NCBI GenBank assembly: GCA_030068145.1
Contig: JAPJBO010000154.1
Location: 1 to 64,000, forward strand
Length of the DNA stretch: 64,000 bases
Direction: 5' to 3'
Origin: Diplonema papillatum
Lineage: Eukaryota > Euglenozoa > Diplonemea > Diplonemida > Diplonemidae
Made by a program: the position numbers and the translations under genes. A model generated the notes under the pieces. It did not search any database. It saw nothing but the letters and a program-made list of their open reading frames with translations, and was not told the DNA's origin. This document shows, one piece after another, positions 37,783-49,837 of this stretch (positions within the stretch are counted from its first letter, which is position 1; the number at the start of each line of letters is the position of its first letter).

Positions 37783-39157
37783 TGAAGAAAGAGTTGTTTT
37801 CGTTGAACGCAGTGCCTGATCGTTTTTTAAAAGCTGGATTCAGGACGCAAGTGAAAACGCCACGGTTTGCGGCGACGAGCTTCTCATTTCCTCCAACATT
37901 TCATGTTTGGTAAAAAGAAAAATGCGTGGATAGATTCGACTTGCCAGGTATATGGTGCGCCGTGTGCCCAGCCCGTGACGGGGTGACTCGTAACACCACT
38001 CCAGATCAGCATCCCGTTGTAAGCACGGGTCACTGCTCTGTCTGCGGCGTTGTAGTTGTAAGCTACTTGCAGAGCTCTTATGAGGATAGTGGTCGCTTGT
38101 CAAATGTTAAACACAAAGCGGTCTGGCAGGAAACATGAGATCATTCGCAACGCAAAGAATCCTTTTTGGGTTTCCGCATGGGTGAAATAAATACCGTTCT
38201 TGTTCGGCTGTTTTGTTGGCGTTTCAGAGCGGGCTCTACTGACTTGTATGTGTTGTGTGTGTGTGTTATGCCGGCGACGGCCTTTTTTGTTTTAGAGAGC
38301 AAGATTGTGTACAACAGTCAATATTTTCGGGGTTCTGCGACCGAAAAAAGGGACGGTTTTCGCTTCGCTCTGGTGATCTCGAAAAACTCAGGACGTTTCT
38401 CAACGAAACTGCTGCATTCCAGCTCGCTCCCGTCCCGAGCTCTAACCATGAACCGAATTTTGTATCCGAAAAAAAAAACGCGGATGACCTGGACGACATG
38501 CCCAAGTAACGGACTTTTCCGGTCGCAGAACTAAACAAGGGCTGATATACAGATGGTATGGGGGTGGCCGGCTACTGTTCGGGACAACGGTTCACGAGGT
38601 ATCCTTTGTCGTTCTGCTCTTGCGCGTTGGTGGTATGAGTGAGTCGATGCCTCTCATCTCAGACTTTAGACACGGCTGTACCACGCATGTTCGTGGTACG
38701 ACGCTATCGTAGGAATTCACAGCAGACGGGGTTTCACTGAACGGGGCAAGGATCTCTGCAGAAGGCAAAGCCCGAAGGACCTCAGGCACAGAGCTTCATC
38801 TCGACTCTGAGGCATTCCAGCCAGCTCTGTTTCTGCACTTTTGCTGCTCCGGATGAGCTCGAAGTCGACTCTAACTGCTCAAAAATTCTGCGCGCTCCCG
38901 CGAATTCTGCGCGCTCCCTGTTGACAAGGGGTGTTGACAAGGGGTGTCATCGGGCACTCGGATGAACTTGCTTCATGTAGCCGGCCACCCCATGCTTATA
39001 GTATTTTATTCTCTTTCTCAACGACAGCGGTAGCTGTAATTGGGAAGCAAGCTCGAGACTAGCCAGCCTGAGAGGGAAAGTGTATGTTTTAGACTAGTTC
39101 TAGGCAGAGTTCGCCGGCGGAAGGTTTGGGATAGCCTTGTTTTTTGTCGAAATTCGA

Positions 39158-39300
39158 GTGAAGGTTCGCTTGAAACTCCGGGGTCTCCGGGGAAAGTCCC
39201 CGGATGACCTCTCGAAGATAGGGACATCCTTTTACGCAGCGTGTTTTTCCAGGTGGCGTTAGGGGTAGGAGTATCAGTATGTACCTTTGCTGTGGATCGA
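39158..39300 (+). repeat. Family A copy with divergent tail
   Basis: GAAGGTTCGCTTGAAACTCC, GGGGTCTCC, CCCCGGATGACC. The tail GGAGTATCAGTATGTACCTT parallels that of the 46286 copy. Confidence 0.7.
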
Positions 39301-39472
39301 TTGGTGGGTTAAGCCATCCTTTTTCGAGTGTAAGTTTTTTAGAGTTAAAGTTCTTTGTTAGTAGTTACCAGCCAGGTATTCTATAGGAACTTCGCAGATC
39401 CGGTCAGCTCCTCACATTAGCGAGAGCAAGAACCAAGAGGTTTTGAGGGTCGTCATCAGTCGGAATGTACTC

Positions 39473-39652
39473 AAAAACATGCCTTCGCTCTTTCGCTAGC
39501 CTTTCAAAAAACTGTTGCGTTGACGCATCCACGCGACATGAGTTAGGGATCTCCATGTGAAGCACGGACATGTAACCCGTGACACTTCAGTTTGGTGTTG
39601 GTTCGCTCATTGCTCAGGCTTACAGTTTTGGAACACATTGCAATGAAAAAAC
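39473..39652 (+). repeat. Family F copy
   Basis: Family F starts ATGCCTTCGCTCTTTCGCTA and CCTTTCAAAAAACTGTTGCG, has GAGTTAGGGATCTCCATG, AAGCACGGACATGTAA and TTCAGTTTGGTGTTGGTTCG, and ends TTTTGGAACACATTGCAATG. This copy lacks the middle CAGACTGTTCTTCTTC block. Confidence 0.8.
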
Positions 39653-39694
39653 TTAAGATTCACAGACGACCCGCTGGAAAAAGATCCCTCGTTC

Positions 39695-39765
39695 TTGAGC
39701 GCTTACGCCGCCACTAGTCCCAGTTTACCTGTGTTTCGTGTAGGCTTCGGCACATGTGCCTCCAG
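39695..39765 (+). repeat. Family C fragment
   Basis: GAGCGCTTACGCCGCCACTA and TTTACCTGTGTTTCGTGTAG remain from the middle of the element. Confidence 0.6.
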
Positions 39766-39790
39766 GTTCCCACCTGTAGAGACTCCCATC

Positions 39791-40086
39791 AAAACACTCG
39801 ACGTAGCTGCTGACTCCCAATGGAAGAGAGGAAACATGGAGGTAGAGGGGCAAATACAATACAAACGAACACAATCTGATTTGCGCTTCGCTTACACCGC
39901 CGCGTGTGCTGTTTTCTCGCTCAGGACTTTGACCTGTTGTGTTTGTGTGATTTGTAGGGGTCGACCCGCATGACCTCAGGTCCGTTCAACACGTGGTTCG
40001 GTAGTTACAGCACTTGAGATCCCCTCGGTTCTTTGTCTGGCAGCTTTTGTCGAGCATTTCCTTCCAAGCTGGCGCTAACGTAAAAA
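39791..40086 (+). repeat. Family B, complete copy
   Basis: AAAACACTCGACGTAGCTGC to AAGCTGGCGCTAACGTAAAA. Confidence 0.85.
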
Positions 40087-40369
40087 GACGGAGAGAGTAG
40101 AAAAGCAGGGAGTACGAGACTCCGTAAGCAAGGGGAATGCAGTAAGATAGGGGGGGGTCGGCGGGGAAGAGGGAAGAGACCGGGGGGTTTTTTTTTAAGG
40201 CGCGTCTTCTTTTTTGGCAGCCCGGGGCCTGTGGTTGCCTCGTTCCAACACGCCTCTGTGGAATGTTGGCCTTTTCCTTCTACATGGGAGGGACTTCGCG
40301 GCGCACGAGTGCGCGACGCTTCGGTTCACAAGGTTTTCCAGACAAACTATCTCTTTTCGAAAGCAGGGA

Positions 40370-40568
40370 GATTGCAAGAACGTGCTTGGAATGGGTACGT
40401 GCTCAACACCGCACTGGTCCCGTCTGCGCCGTGTTTCGGTCCTTTAAGCCATGGACACATAAGGCGGATCATCAGCGCGGAACCTGAGTGGTGTGATTCT
40501 GGTTTGTCAGGCGGCTGTTCGTAGCTCGTCACAGCCAGGACCACCCGTTTGCTACCAGAGCACAGGCG
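40370..40568 (+). repeat. Family D, longest copy
   Basis: It runs from ATTGCAAGAACGTGCTTGGA to CACCCGTTTGCTACCAGAGC and defines the family's 3' part (GGTTTGTCAGGCGGCTGTTC). Confidence 0.85.
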
Positions 40569-41046
40569 AATCCGTCGCGGGGAGAAGGCCCCTACAACCG
40601 TGTCTGAGCAATCAGTTAAAAAACCTTCGAAAGCAGGGGGGACGGAGTGCGTTCTCTTTGCTTGTGCGGGGCCACCCCCCTGTTTTTGGCAGCGTCTCTC
40701 GTATATAGTGTCTGTACTTGCGACTTTTCGTAGAGTGTAAGCCGGTCCATCCCTGCCTCCTGGAACTGCATCGAATTGTCTGCCGCTGTTCATTGTAGCG
40801 AATCGAGGTCCACCACGGTCTATCAGGTCCATCCCTATCCCCTGGAGCTGCATAGAACTGCCTGCAGCTGCATTCTTCTCCTATCACAGTCTATCAGGAG
40901 GGGATGGACCGGCTTAGAGTGTTTCCTTTTTTTTGGAGGGGTTTGAGATTTTTTAGAGTCGAGCTGTTGAGGATAAGGATAGATGGGTCGGGGGAAAAGC
41001 GGACTGTTCGTCGAACGAACAACATGTGGAAGGATGGCAAGAGGGG

Positions 41047-41226
41047 GATTGCAAGAACGCGCTTGGAATGGATATGCGCTCAACACCGCACCGGTCCCAG
41101 CGCCGTGTGTGTCCTGTAAGCCACGGACACATAACGAGGACGTCTGCAGCGGTGTGAGTCTGGTTTGCCAAGGCAGCTGTTCGTAGCTCGTCACAGCCAG
41201 GACCACCCGTTTGCTACCAGAGCACA
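41047..41226 (+). repeat. Family D, long copy
   Basis: ATTGCAAGAACGCGCTTGGA to TTTGCTACCAGAGCAC. The central GTTTCGGTCCTTTAAGC is shortened. Confidence 0.82.
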
Positions 41227-41452
41227 AAGAGCAGAGAACCCGGTTTCACCGGGTTTAGAGGTCCCTGCTGGCTGCACACCGGAATTGGAGTAATGTTGAA
41301 CTGGACTAAAGCTGGGACGGGTAAATGACAGACCGGGCAAAATCTGGGACACTGGAGGGGATGTCCCAGGTAGTCACCTGAGTGACTGCACCAGTGGTGG
41401 TCCTGCACCGGCACCTAGGCCCAGTAGCATCGTACTTTGCCAGGATCTCCCC

Positions 41453-41472
41453 AACCCCCCCCCCCCCCCCCC
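41453..41472 (+). repeat. Poly-C tract
   Basis: About 20 C residues. Confidence 0.95.
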
Positions 41473-41762
41473 GCTCTCTCCCTTTTGGCATCCTTCCAAT
41501 ATATTGTGCGTCATGTTCTTCGACGATTCGCGTCGTTCTGATGGCCGGTGACTTTGCTTTTTAGAGTTGTAGTTCGCTTTTTAGACTGTTTCTTTTTTAG
41601 TTTGCTCATTTTTTCTTCTCGTGTGTTCCTTTGGTATTTGTTTTTTTCTATACACCCGAAGGCGGTTGACTTATTGCGGGTGTTCTCTGCCGGCGGAGTT
41701 GTTTTTTTTTTTTTTTTTGGGCTGGCTTTATTCATTTCTTCTTCATGAGCCGCTGTGCTTCA

Positions 41763-42022
41763 AGGTACCAGGGAAAGCCTGCTACACGGGAGCCAAGCTT
41801 CACGTGTTCGGCGGTACGCAGAGCCACGGGCCTACGGGTCAAGTGGCTACCGAGTTCCCAAACTAAAGCAACAAGGCGTGGCGCACCTTGGGGCTTGGCG
41901 CTTGCGCTGAACACAAGCTCGTCGAGACGGTCAGCCACAGGGCAGAGCGGACGGGGTTGTGGCACTGTGCTGCCTCCGACTCAAACCTTGCAAGCTGTGG
42001 TTGACCGTCACGTTCCTGGACC
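41763..42022 (+). repeat. Family E element
   Basis: Family E is about 260 bp, from GGTACCAGGGAAAGCCTGC to GTCACGTTCCTGGACC. It contains AAGCTTCACGTGTTCGGCGG, CTTGGGGCTTGGCGC and CTCGTCGAGACGGTCAGCC. The two ends are short imperfect inverted repeats (GGTACCAGGGAA / GGTCCAGGAA). Each copy is followed by a C/T-rich (TTTTTC or TTCTTC) run. Confidence 0.88.
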
Positions 42023-42227
42023 AGGAGCGGCCTTGTTCTTCTTCTGCTTCTTCTTCTTCTTCGTGAGCCGAATAGGGCGGGACCCGAGCTTTGCCCGCCA
42101 CTGCGACGATTGCCACGTCCGTCGCTGACATCTTCCTTCCCTCGGTACGGGGACGACCTCTTCTCGTTTTATTTCCTTCTTTTTTCTAGCGTTTTGTGTT
42201 TTTTTTTTTTTTTTTTTCCTATTGATT

Positions 42228-42516
42228 TTTTTTTCCCCCGACGACAACTAGTGTCAGACTAGCCTACCCGAAGGCAGTTGATTTCTTTAGGCAAGGTTTC
42301 TCTACCGGCGGAAGTTGTTTGGGTTAGCGTTCTTTTTTTTTTTTTTTTCCTGTTGACAACTTGTGTCAGACTAGCCCACCCGGGGGTGGTTGATTCCTTC
42401 AGGCAGAGTCTCCCCGTCCTGAGCTTTTGTTTGGGTCCAAGATGATGGGCGCCCTTCGGCTATTTATTTCTTTTTCCCTCTTTCTCATACTTTTCATTTT
42501 ATTGGGTTGCGTCTTC
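42228..42516 (+). repeat. Family I, two adjacent copies
   Basis: The unit at 42338-42516 reads T-run, GACAACTTGTGTCAGACTAG, CCCACCCGGGGGTGGTTGAT, TCAGGCAGAGTCTCCCCGTC, and on to GGTCCAAGATGATGGGCGCC and TTTTATTGGGTTGCGTCTTC. It is nearly identical to 63608-63785. A more diverged unit precedes it at 42228-42330. Confidence 0.85.
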
Positions 42517-43499
42517 CCTCACTCTCAGCGTCTTAAAAGGTCCTTTTGATGTTCTTTTTTTGTCGGCCGCCCAATGTCCACTCTCCTTACTGTCTTTCTC
42601 CTTTCCGCTAGTCGCCTTTTTCACTGTCAATACAAGTTTTTTTTTAGAGTGAACGTTTTTGTGCGGTCGACGATATACGGCGTTCTGATGTCTGGCGACT
42701 TTGTTTCTTTGCTTGCTTTCTTTTCCTTGTGGACCTTTGAAAAAACTTCTTCCTCTGGGACAATCCCCACTCACCAATCAGTATACTCCCTTTTGCAAAT
42801 AGTTTCAAAAGAATTCTTTCCTTTTCTTTTATTTAGTGGGTTCTGTGCTTGCGCTTGTGGCTCTGACCTCGATCCAGAGTCCTCTGGTATCCAGACTTCA
42901 TTTGCTTGTGCGTGCCGGTTGATCCACGTGTCGGTACTTACCCTGTTCTTTTTTTTTTTTTTTGATTCAGGTCAGGGATTTATAAGGGGATTTCGGCCTA
43001 GAGCAATAGTCCATGTAGATGGACGGGTACCCGTCTTTTGCACCGGGGTGCCGAGCACGTGTTTGTCGACCCCCCAGACCCCCCCCCCCCAGTGGTGGTC
43101 CAGCCTGTCCAGCCACCCCAGCCAGCCCTGCAAAGTCGTTGAGGGCCCGAAAATTAGTGCCACCACTGTCCTCCACTGTGGATCACTATGCACCACCATG
43201 CGCTATCGTGTCACTGTGCACACCGCACTAGCGTGGATCACTGTGGATCACCGTGCATCACTGCGCACCGTGTATAGATTCCGAGCCAGATGTTCCAGAG
43301 GGTGGAGGGTGCAGCAGAGAGGTGGGAGAACCAGCAGTTGTCCGGCAAAGGGCGCGTGAGGGGGAAAACACAGCAGTTGGATTACAAGGAAGAGTTGGAG
43401 AATAAGGGCATGGGGCGTCGTGCCAACTGCTCTCTCTTTGCGAGGACCGCCGACACGGCATCGAAGTACACCGAAGCCTTTGCGAACTTCAATTGTTCG

Positions 43500-43612
43500 G
43501 CGTCGTTCGTGTACCCCCCCCCCCCCCCCTATGACCCCCCTGGGACCCCCTATGGACCCCCCCATGACCCCCCTATGGACCCCCTATGGGCCCCCCCATG
43601 ACCCCCTATGAC
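43500..43612 (+). repeat. C-rich degenerate repeat (CCCCCTATGACC)
   Basis: A C-run, then repeated CCCCCTATGACC / CCCCCTATGGAC units; low-complexity sequence. Confidence 0.85.
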
Positions 43613-44109
43613 TGCTGTGGTAGCCTACCCACACCCGCCAGCCCGTGGGTTTTTTTTTTTTTTTTTTTTTTGAGGATGGACGGGTGACCCGCCCATCTAG
43701 ACCGGCGTATAAATCCCTGATTCAGGTCAGGAACGTCCTGATCAACCACCGAAAACACGCTGTGTGTCTACGTCTTTTTATCCTTCACGACTCCTTGCAG
43801 GGGCCCGCTAGATTGTTCGGCGCTAAAAGATTTGCTTGTGCGCATTTGTTTGTGCGCACGTGTGGAGGTCCTTCTCTTTTTTATATAATGACAAGCGCGT
43901 TTGTTGCCATTAAAAAAAAAGGAGAAACAAGTTCGCGCCCGGGGGATGGGCGGGGGTGGAATAATCGTTGGAATTGGTTCTGACTGTTTTTGGGGGGGTT
44001 CGGGAGGAATCTTAGTTAGACCCCCTAGTACCTAGGGGGGAGAGGGGAAAGGAAGATTTCAGAAACTTTAAGGGAATCCCTTCTGTCGGGTAGTGGAGGT
44101 GGAGGGGAG

Positions 44110-44385
44110 AGCAAGAACGTGCTTGGGAGGGATATGTGCTCAACATCGCGCTGGTCCCGTCTGCTCCGTATTTCGGTTCTTTCATCAGCGCGGAACCTGA
44201 GTGTCTCCGGCCAGGGCAGCGGTGTGAGTCTGGTTTGTCAGGCGGCTGTTCGTAGCTCGTCACAGCCAGGACCACCCGTTGGAGGTGGAGGGGATTGCAA
44301 GAACGTGCTTGGAATGGATATGCGCTCAACACCGCACTGGTCCCGTCTGCGCCTGTTTCGGTCCTTCAAGCCACGGACACATAAG
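44110..44385 (+). repeat. Two family D copies in tandem
   Basis: The first (44110-44279) runs from GCAAGAACGTGCTTGGGAGG to ACAGCCAGGACCACCCGTTG. The second (44294-44385) restarts after GGAGGTGGAGGGG with ATTGCAAGAACGTGCTTGGA and stops after GGACACATAAGGC. GGAGGTGGAGGGGA occurs before both, so it is either part of the element or a target duplication. Confidence 0.82.
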
Positions 44386-44477
44386 GCAACAGTGTGCGCT
44401 TTTTTTGTTTGAAAAAAAGAACTTGGTTGTGGGACAACAACAGTTGGTGAGCTGCTAATGCAGTGTCAGGCTTCATT

Positions 44478-44566
44478 TTAGCGTTTATTGTGGTTTAGAG
44501 GTTCGGTATTTTAGAGTGAGGGTTCGCTTGACACTCCGGGGTTTAGTCTCCTGGAGTGACTGGATG
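44478..44566 (+). repeat. Family A copy with upstream extension
   Basis: TAGCGTTTATTGTGGTTTAG, AGGTTCGGTATTTTAGAGTG, AGGGTTCGCTTGACACTCCG. The first part also occurs at 153 and at 46148, so the element can be longer on its 5' side. Confidence 0.7.
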
Positions 44567-44639
44567 CTAATATTCAAAGGATGCCGAAACAACCGTCCCC
44601 CCCTCCCCAACTCTAGAATCTAACCGGGTTTGGCAGAGC

Positions 44640-45115
44640 AGGGAGGTCATTTCGATAAAGTACAGATGCCATGGGTCTATTTCGCCGGGTTCTTCGACTG
44701 TGAGGGGGGGGGGGGGGGCACCCACCCTCGTGACGAGGTGAAATGGTGGAGAAAGTGGGTCAAAAAAATTTTTTTTTCGAGTGCTGTTTTGGGAGGATTT
44801 GGGCCAAAAAAAAGTTTTTTTTTCTTGGTCGCTGCTGAGGAAACCACCTTGGAGCGGTCACCACCCTGCTGCACACAGGCCCTGCAGGAGGGGGGGAAAA
44901 TCTTAGTTTCGTGTTCAGGCGCTACTTGCCTCTAAGTGGGGGGGGGGGAGGGGGTGTTTAGGGGGGGGGGGGACCCACCCACCCTCGTTGCCGTCCGGCT
45001 GACAACGATGCCGAGTTTAGGGGCCTTAGCATCAGCACTGGGGGGGGGATCTCAGTTTAGTTTTCGGCAGAATTTTTGGGGGGAGGAAGGGGAGGTTTTT
45101 TTGGCTTCAACTCGT
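44640..45115. other. G-run-rich stretch, no gene seen
   Basis: It has several G8-G12 runs. CTTAGTTTCGTGTTCAGGCG (44903) and CTCAGTTTAGTTTTCGGCAG (45053) resemble family H starts. Confidence 0.5.
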
Positions 45116-45756
45116 GTCAAGGATTTGAAATGTTGTTGGACACCAAGGGCTTGTTGCGATGAACAGCGGCTTGGGACTTGCGGTGGTTAGGCGCAGTATC
45201 ACAATCCTCGGCGAGAGAAGGGGCGTTGCTCTTTACCAGCCCGGATCGGGCGCGGCCACGGTAAGCCGGCACGGCTCTTCCTGCGTCACGTGTGGTCTGG
45301 AAGGCCGGCCGGCAAAAATGCCGGAAAAACGCGTTGAAACCATGACACCCGCAAATCCAGCGTGACGCCAGTGTGATCACCGGTTTTTACGGGTGTCCAC
45401 TGGATTTCGAGGGTGGGGCGCCCCCCGCAAAATCCAGCGTGAAAATCCGGTGTGAGCGCCCCGCGAATCCAACTCTAAATCTAAAAAATCTAACTCCTCC
45501 GCCCGGTGCTGGAGTCTACCGTGCAGCAAGCACCGCACACAGTGGTCACTCGACGTAACCTATCTTTGTTTAGGTCCGCCGAACGACGTGCATGCAAGCA
45601 AGCAAAAGAGTGCTCTCGCAAAGGAGGCAAAAATGCTAACTGCGAGACTCCTCTTTTTCGGTGTCCAAAGCAGAGAAGAGTTTCCCGGGTCGCTTAGAAG
45701 AACGCGCACCCTCTCGTCCGCTTTTTCTTTCGTCGCAAGTGAAAAAAAAAATGTGC

Positions 45757-45898
45757 TCTCGCAGTGAACGTTCGCTTCGAAACTCCGGACAAGTCTCCGG
45801 GTCACCGTCTGCAACTCGATTGTGTCCTTCGTTCGCAACGCGTTGACTAAGAATAGAAGATACTTCGTTCGCAACGCGTTGACTAAGAATAGAAGATA
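45757..45898 (+). repeat. Family A copy followed by a 36-bp tandem duplication
   Basis: AGTGAACGTTCGCTTCGAAA, CTCCGG and GTCTCCGGGTCACC, then CTTCGTTCGCAACGCGTTGA and CTAAGAATAGAAGATA twice (45827 and 45863). Confidence 0.8.
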
Positions 45899-46285
45899 CA
45901 ACACGCGCCGATGTGTATCTTTTTCTTTGTTTTCGCTCGTCCAACCAAGCACAAGAGGATGCTCTCAACGGAGGCAAACAGCTAGCCACACCCGGAGTCA
46001 ACCTTTCTACAGTGTTTCGAGGCGTACTTTGAGAGTCCCCGGTTGACCGTTGAGGTTGGGGGCGGGGAAAGACGTGTTCGCTCGTGTCGGGTGATTCATC
46101 ACTACGTGGAACCACGAAAGAAAACTCAGCATATGGCGCCTTTTCTAGCATTATTTGTGGATTAGAAGGTCGGTATTTTAGAGTCTCCGGTTGACCGTAG
46201 AGGCTTGGATATGGAGGGGGTTGAGAAAAGTGAGAGGGTGCCGCTCGTTTCGGGTGATGCGTCACTCCGTTGTAACCTTTTCTTT

Positions 46286-46412
46286 AAGAGTGGAAGCTCG
46301 CTCCAATTTCCGGGGGTTTAGAGTCTCCAGGGGTGACCTTTGGCAAAGGTGATTCCACGAGGGAGGAGTATCGGCGTGTACCTTTGTTAGCGCCTTACAC
46401 ACGGTAGGTTTT
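46286..46412 (+). repeat. Family A copy with tail
   Basis: AGAGTGGAAGCTCGCTCCAA, TTCCGGGGGTTTAGAGTCTC, GGGTGACC, then the tail CTTACACACGGTAGG. Confidence 0.7.
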
Positions 46413-47113
46413 GTGTGTGCGCACGAGCGGCACCCACCCGGTTCGGTAATAGTTGCGTGAACACACAGTTTTCCGCAACGGGAAACCGGGGGGGAGGGTG
46501 ATTGACAGAATGCGCCCTTTTTTTTCGTGCTCTCGGCGAGAATCGCGCCGAGTCGGTTTCTTCCTCTCTGGCCGACGACAGCAAGTGTCAGACTGGGCTT
46601 GTTCCTTCTTGGCAGGTCTACCACACGGTTGATGGGCTCAGAATTGTTCGGCGATTGAAATTGTGCAACTGGTAGACGCCTCGATGTGAATTCCAACTCT
46701 CTCTTTGGCTAGCAAAGCGACTATTGCGACCGACACCACGACCACACTCGCAATGAATGTGACCAGGGGCTCCCCATGTTCTACTGGGGAGGAGGGGAGG
46801 GGGAGGTATTTGGGCTCATACTTAGTGGTCGAAGGAGACCTCGCCACCTGCATTATTATGGGCAGGATAGCTTGTGTAAATCAATGACTTCTACAAGGCC
46901 CGGATGAGTGTACCATGGAGACGGGCGTCCAGACAACCCACAACATGGACAGTGGCAGGACGGTCTGATGGAGATCCGGAGCTCTGAGTGAAGGTTCGCC
47001 TTGCAGCACGCACAGGGTTTTCAGCGTTTTCCGGGCGATTCTATTGAAACTTCTCAGCATCTCTTTTGGATCGTTTTTTTTGACAAGCTTTTTAGGTCGT
47101 GTGCCCGTGTTTC

Positions 47114-47175
47114 TTTCGTGGAGTCAAGTTCGCTTGACCTCTGCCGGTACTTTTTGAGTCTCCGGCTGACCGAGG
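47114..47175 (+). repeat. Family A, divergent core
   Basis: GAGTCAAGTTCGCTTGACCT, TTTTTGAGTCTCCGGCTGAC. Confidence 0.6.
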
Positions 47176-47244
47176 ACGACATACAAAGTAAGCAAGTTGC
47201 TCGGAATAGCCGCGGTGCTTGCTTTTCGGCCGGGCAATGCGAGA

Positions 47245-47564
47245 TGGTTACATCTAAAAAGAACGGTGGCAGCGGTTTACCAGAACACATGTGGTTAATT
47301 CGCACAAACAAAAGTCCAGGTGACGCAGGCTTCACTTGAGACTTTCTTGTGTATGAAAGAAGCTGCAAGTTCCACAGCTACTCACATTGGGGCGACTTTT
47401 CTTTCTGATGGATTTCAGCGCGTCACCTGTGCTGCACCGAAAGAAGCTGCAAGTTCCACAGCTACTCACATTGGGGTGGCTTTTCTTTCTGATGGATTTC
47501 AGCGCGTCACCTGTGCTGCACCGAAGTACGTTCAGGCACTAGACCCTGGGGCAACATTGCCCCC
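47245..47564 (+). repeat. Family G, left arm of a 320-bp inverted repeat
   Basis: It runs from GGTTACATCTAAAAAGAACG to AGACCCTGGGGCAACATTGC and is matched in reverse by 49913-50232 with the same length. Inside are two 84-bp tandem units (GAAGCTGCAAGTTCCACAGC at 47359 and 47443). An 84-bp unit keeps an open frame (EAASSTATHIG repeated), but there is no evidence that it is translated. Confidence 0.92.
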
Positions 47565-47743
47565 GATTACCCCCAATGCGCTGGCACAGTTTGAAACTTC
47601 ACCCAGCACCGATAATCTCCAACAAAGCAAGGACCGAACAATTTCCTGAATGCCACGCGGTATTTGAAACTCTCCGGCAGGTCGTAGAGGCTTGGTGTTA
47701 ACGGGTTCCCAAACGCGTTTTCTTTAGATTGTTTCGTGCGTCA

Positions 47744-48003
47744 AGGTACCAGGGAAAGCCTGCTACACGGGAGCCAAGCTTCACGTGTTCGGCGGTACTG
47801 CAGAGCCACGGGCCTACGGGTCAAGTGGCTACCGAATTCCCAAACTAGAGCATCAAGGCTTGGCGCACCTTGGGGCTTGGCGCTCGCGCTGAACACAAGC
47901 TCGTCGAGACGGTCAGCCGCAGGGCACAGCGGACGGGGTTGCGGCACTGTGCTGCCTCCGACTCAAGCTTTGCAAGCTGTGGTTGACCGCCACGTTCCTG
48001 GAC
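47744..48003 (+). repeat. Family E element
   Basis: GGTACCAGGGAAAGCCTGC to CCACGTTCCTGGACCC, same length as the 41763 copy. A TCAAGGTACC flank is shared by the two, and a (TTTTTC)n run follows. Confidence 0.9.
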
Positions 48004-48347
48004 CCTTTTTCTTTTTCTTTTTCTTCTTCTTTTCCTCGTGCTTCAAGAAGCCGGTATGTTTAGAGTTAAGATTCTTAGGAAAAACACCAGAGGTAGGATC
48101 TGGGGGGGGGTGAGTGCAATAACGAAAGGTTGGGTATTTCTTTCTTTTTTTTGATGCCGTTGACAATGGGGGAGTTAAAAGTTTCGTCGGATTGAACTAG
48201 TCTGCGTGTGGGGGGGGGCGGTGCCGCCTCCGGCTTATCACGTTCGATTTCGCTCTCCTTCTACGTTCTTTTTCAACTTGGACAGCAGTCGACCGCACAC
48301 CGTGAGGTCCAGCCTCAGAAGCAGTCAAAGAGGCGTGCCCGAGTCAC

Positions 48348-48415
48348 ACCCGAAAAGCGGGTGTGCTACAACAAAACACGTGTAAACCCACACCCGAAAG
48401 CGGATGTGACACCCA
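48348..48415 (+). repeat. Hairpin pair CACACCCG-AAAAG-CGGGTGTG
   Basis: A perfect 8-bp stem is followed by a near copy (CACACCCGAAAGCGGATGTG). A related pair lies at 56470-56545; both are followed by CACCC.CTTTTT and AACTC. Confidence 0.75.
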
Positions 48416-49837
48416 CTTTTTCAACTCGAGCTTTAACTCCAGCTTCTGAAGCTAGACTCCACCGTGCACAATTTCCCCCGGCTTATCACGTTGATTTCGC
48501 TCTCCTTCTACGTTCGTTTTCAACACTGGACAATAGTCCCACACGATTTTGTACTAATGGGGGGTTCCCTTTGGCCGTGTTCTTTTCAAGTGCACTGTCT
48601 CATACGAACTCAGTGCCGCCTATTTTGCAGTCAAGGCTCCCCCCCTCATTTTCTAGAGAAATTCACTTACATTTTCTTTCAACTCTCTTGTTTTCGAGGC
48701 AACGTTTGCCAGTTCGCTTCGACTCCGGGATTCCGGCAAAATATTTTGAGGGAGAAAAGGCCCGCTAGTTGTCTGCGGACTCTTTTACTTTTTTTAGGCT
48801 TGAAGTTCGCTTTGAGAACCCAGTTTTTGGGGGGCGTTCGCTTTTCACTATTGTGAGCCGGTCCATCCCCTCTTGATAGACCGTGATAGACCGAAGAATA
48901 CAGCACCGGGCAATTCGATGCAGCTCTAGGGACTAGGGATGGACCTGATAGACCGCGATTCACTGTGATAAACAGCAGCAGGCACTTCGATGCAGTTTCA
49001 AGAGATAGGGACGGACCTGCTCAGCTTTGTGTGTGGGTAGAGTGTGAACCGCAGACTCAACACCGTTTCGATCTGCACCACGCTTGTTCGGCAAGCGGAC
49101 AAAGTGTGAGTCTGACTCTTCAGGTAGCAGGTTTCGTCTCGTCAACGTACGCCAAGAGATTGGACTTCCTCCTCAGCTTGTACTTTAAGACCCTTGTGCC
49201 TGCATGCTTTCAAGAGATGAACGGGAACGAGGCGTCGTGTCAACTTTTGATGAAGGAGCTAACGTCGTGTCGGGGATAATGTAAGAACGTGCTCAGAAAG
49301 GTATGTGCTCACACATCTAGCGCCAACAGGTGGGGGATGGGAGGATCTTTTGTTTTGCGTGGGTTCCAACGGGGGGAGGTGGGGGCTTTGTTTTTGAATT
49401 GTTAGTCCGCTTTGTTTGCGCACCCGGGGACATGTTTGCACAGTATCCCAAGCGACGGTCTAATTGCGGTGACAACAGGGTTGGTCTCGTAATGAGTAGT
49501 TGAACCGCGGCTCTTGGCAGATACAAAAGGTATGTCGTTGTGCTTCGCCTTTTCTCGCGAGAAACGGTGGGGTGTTCTTTTTACACGCGTTTCGGCTGCA
49601 GCACCCTATTTGGGTGTGCCTCGGGCAACACGCTCTCTTCAACTCCAGCTTCTGACGATGGACGTCCTCGTGCGCTCGGTGCGTCTGACTCCCGCAATCG
49701 TGATCAGCACAAGAGGCCAGATTCGCTGCAGTATTTGCGTACTTTCGAAGAGAACGCTTAGTTTTTAGTTGTGTTGGTGACAGCAGTCTGGACGTGAATC
49801 GAAAGGGGGCGGACGATGCCACAGCCCATTTGTTTGA

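Noticed and set aside
43500..43612. CCCCCTATGACC units as a telomere-type repeat
   Set aside because: The units are degenerate and do not match TTTAGGG- or TTAGGG-type repeats; this is simple C-rich sequence.
45636..46265. 209-codon minus-strand frame
   Set aside because: Much of it is family A sequence and a 36-bp tandem duplication; there is no domain and no coding character.
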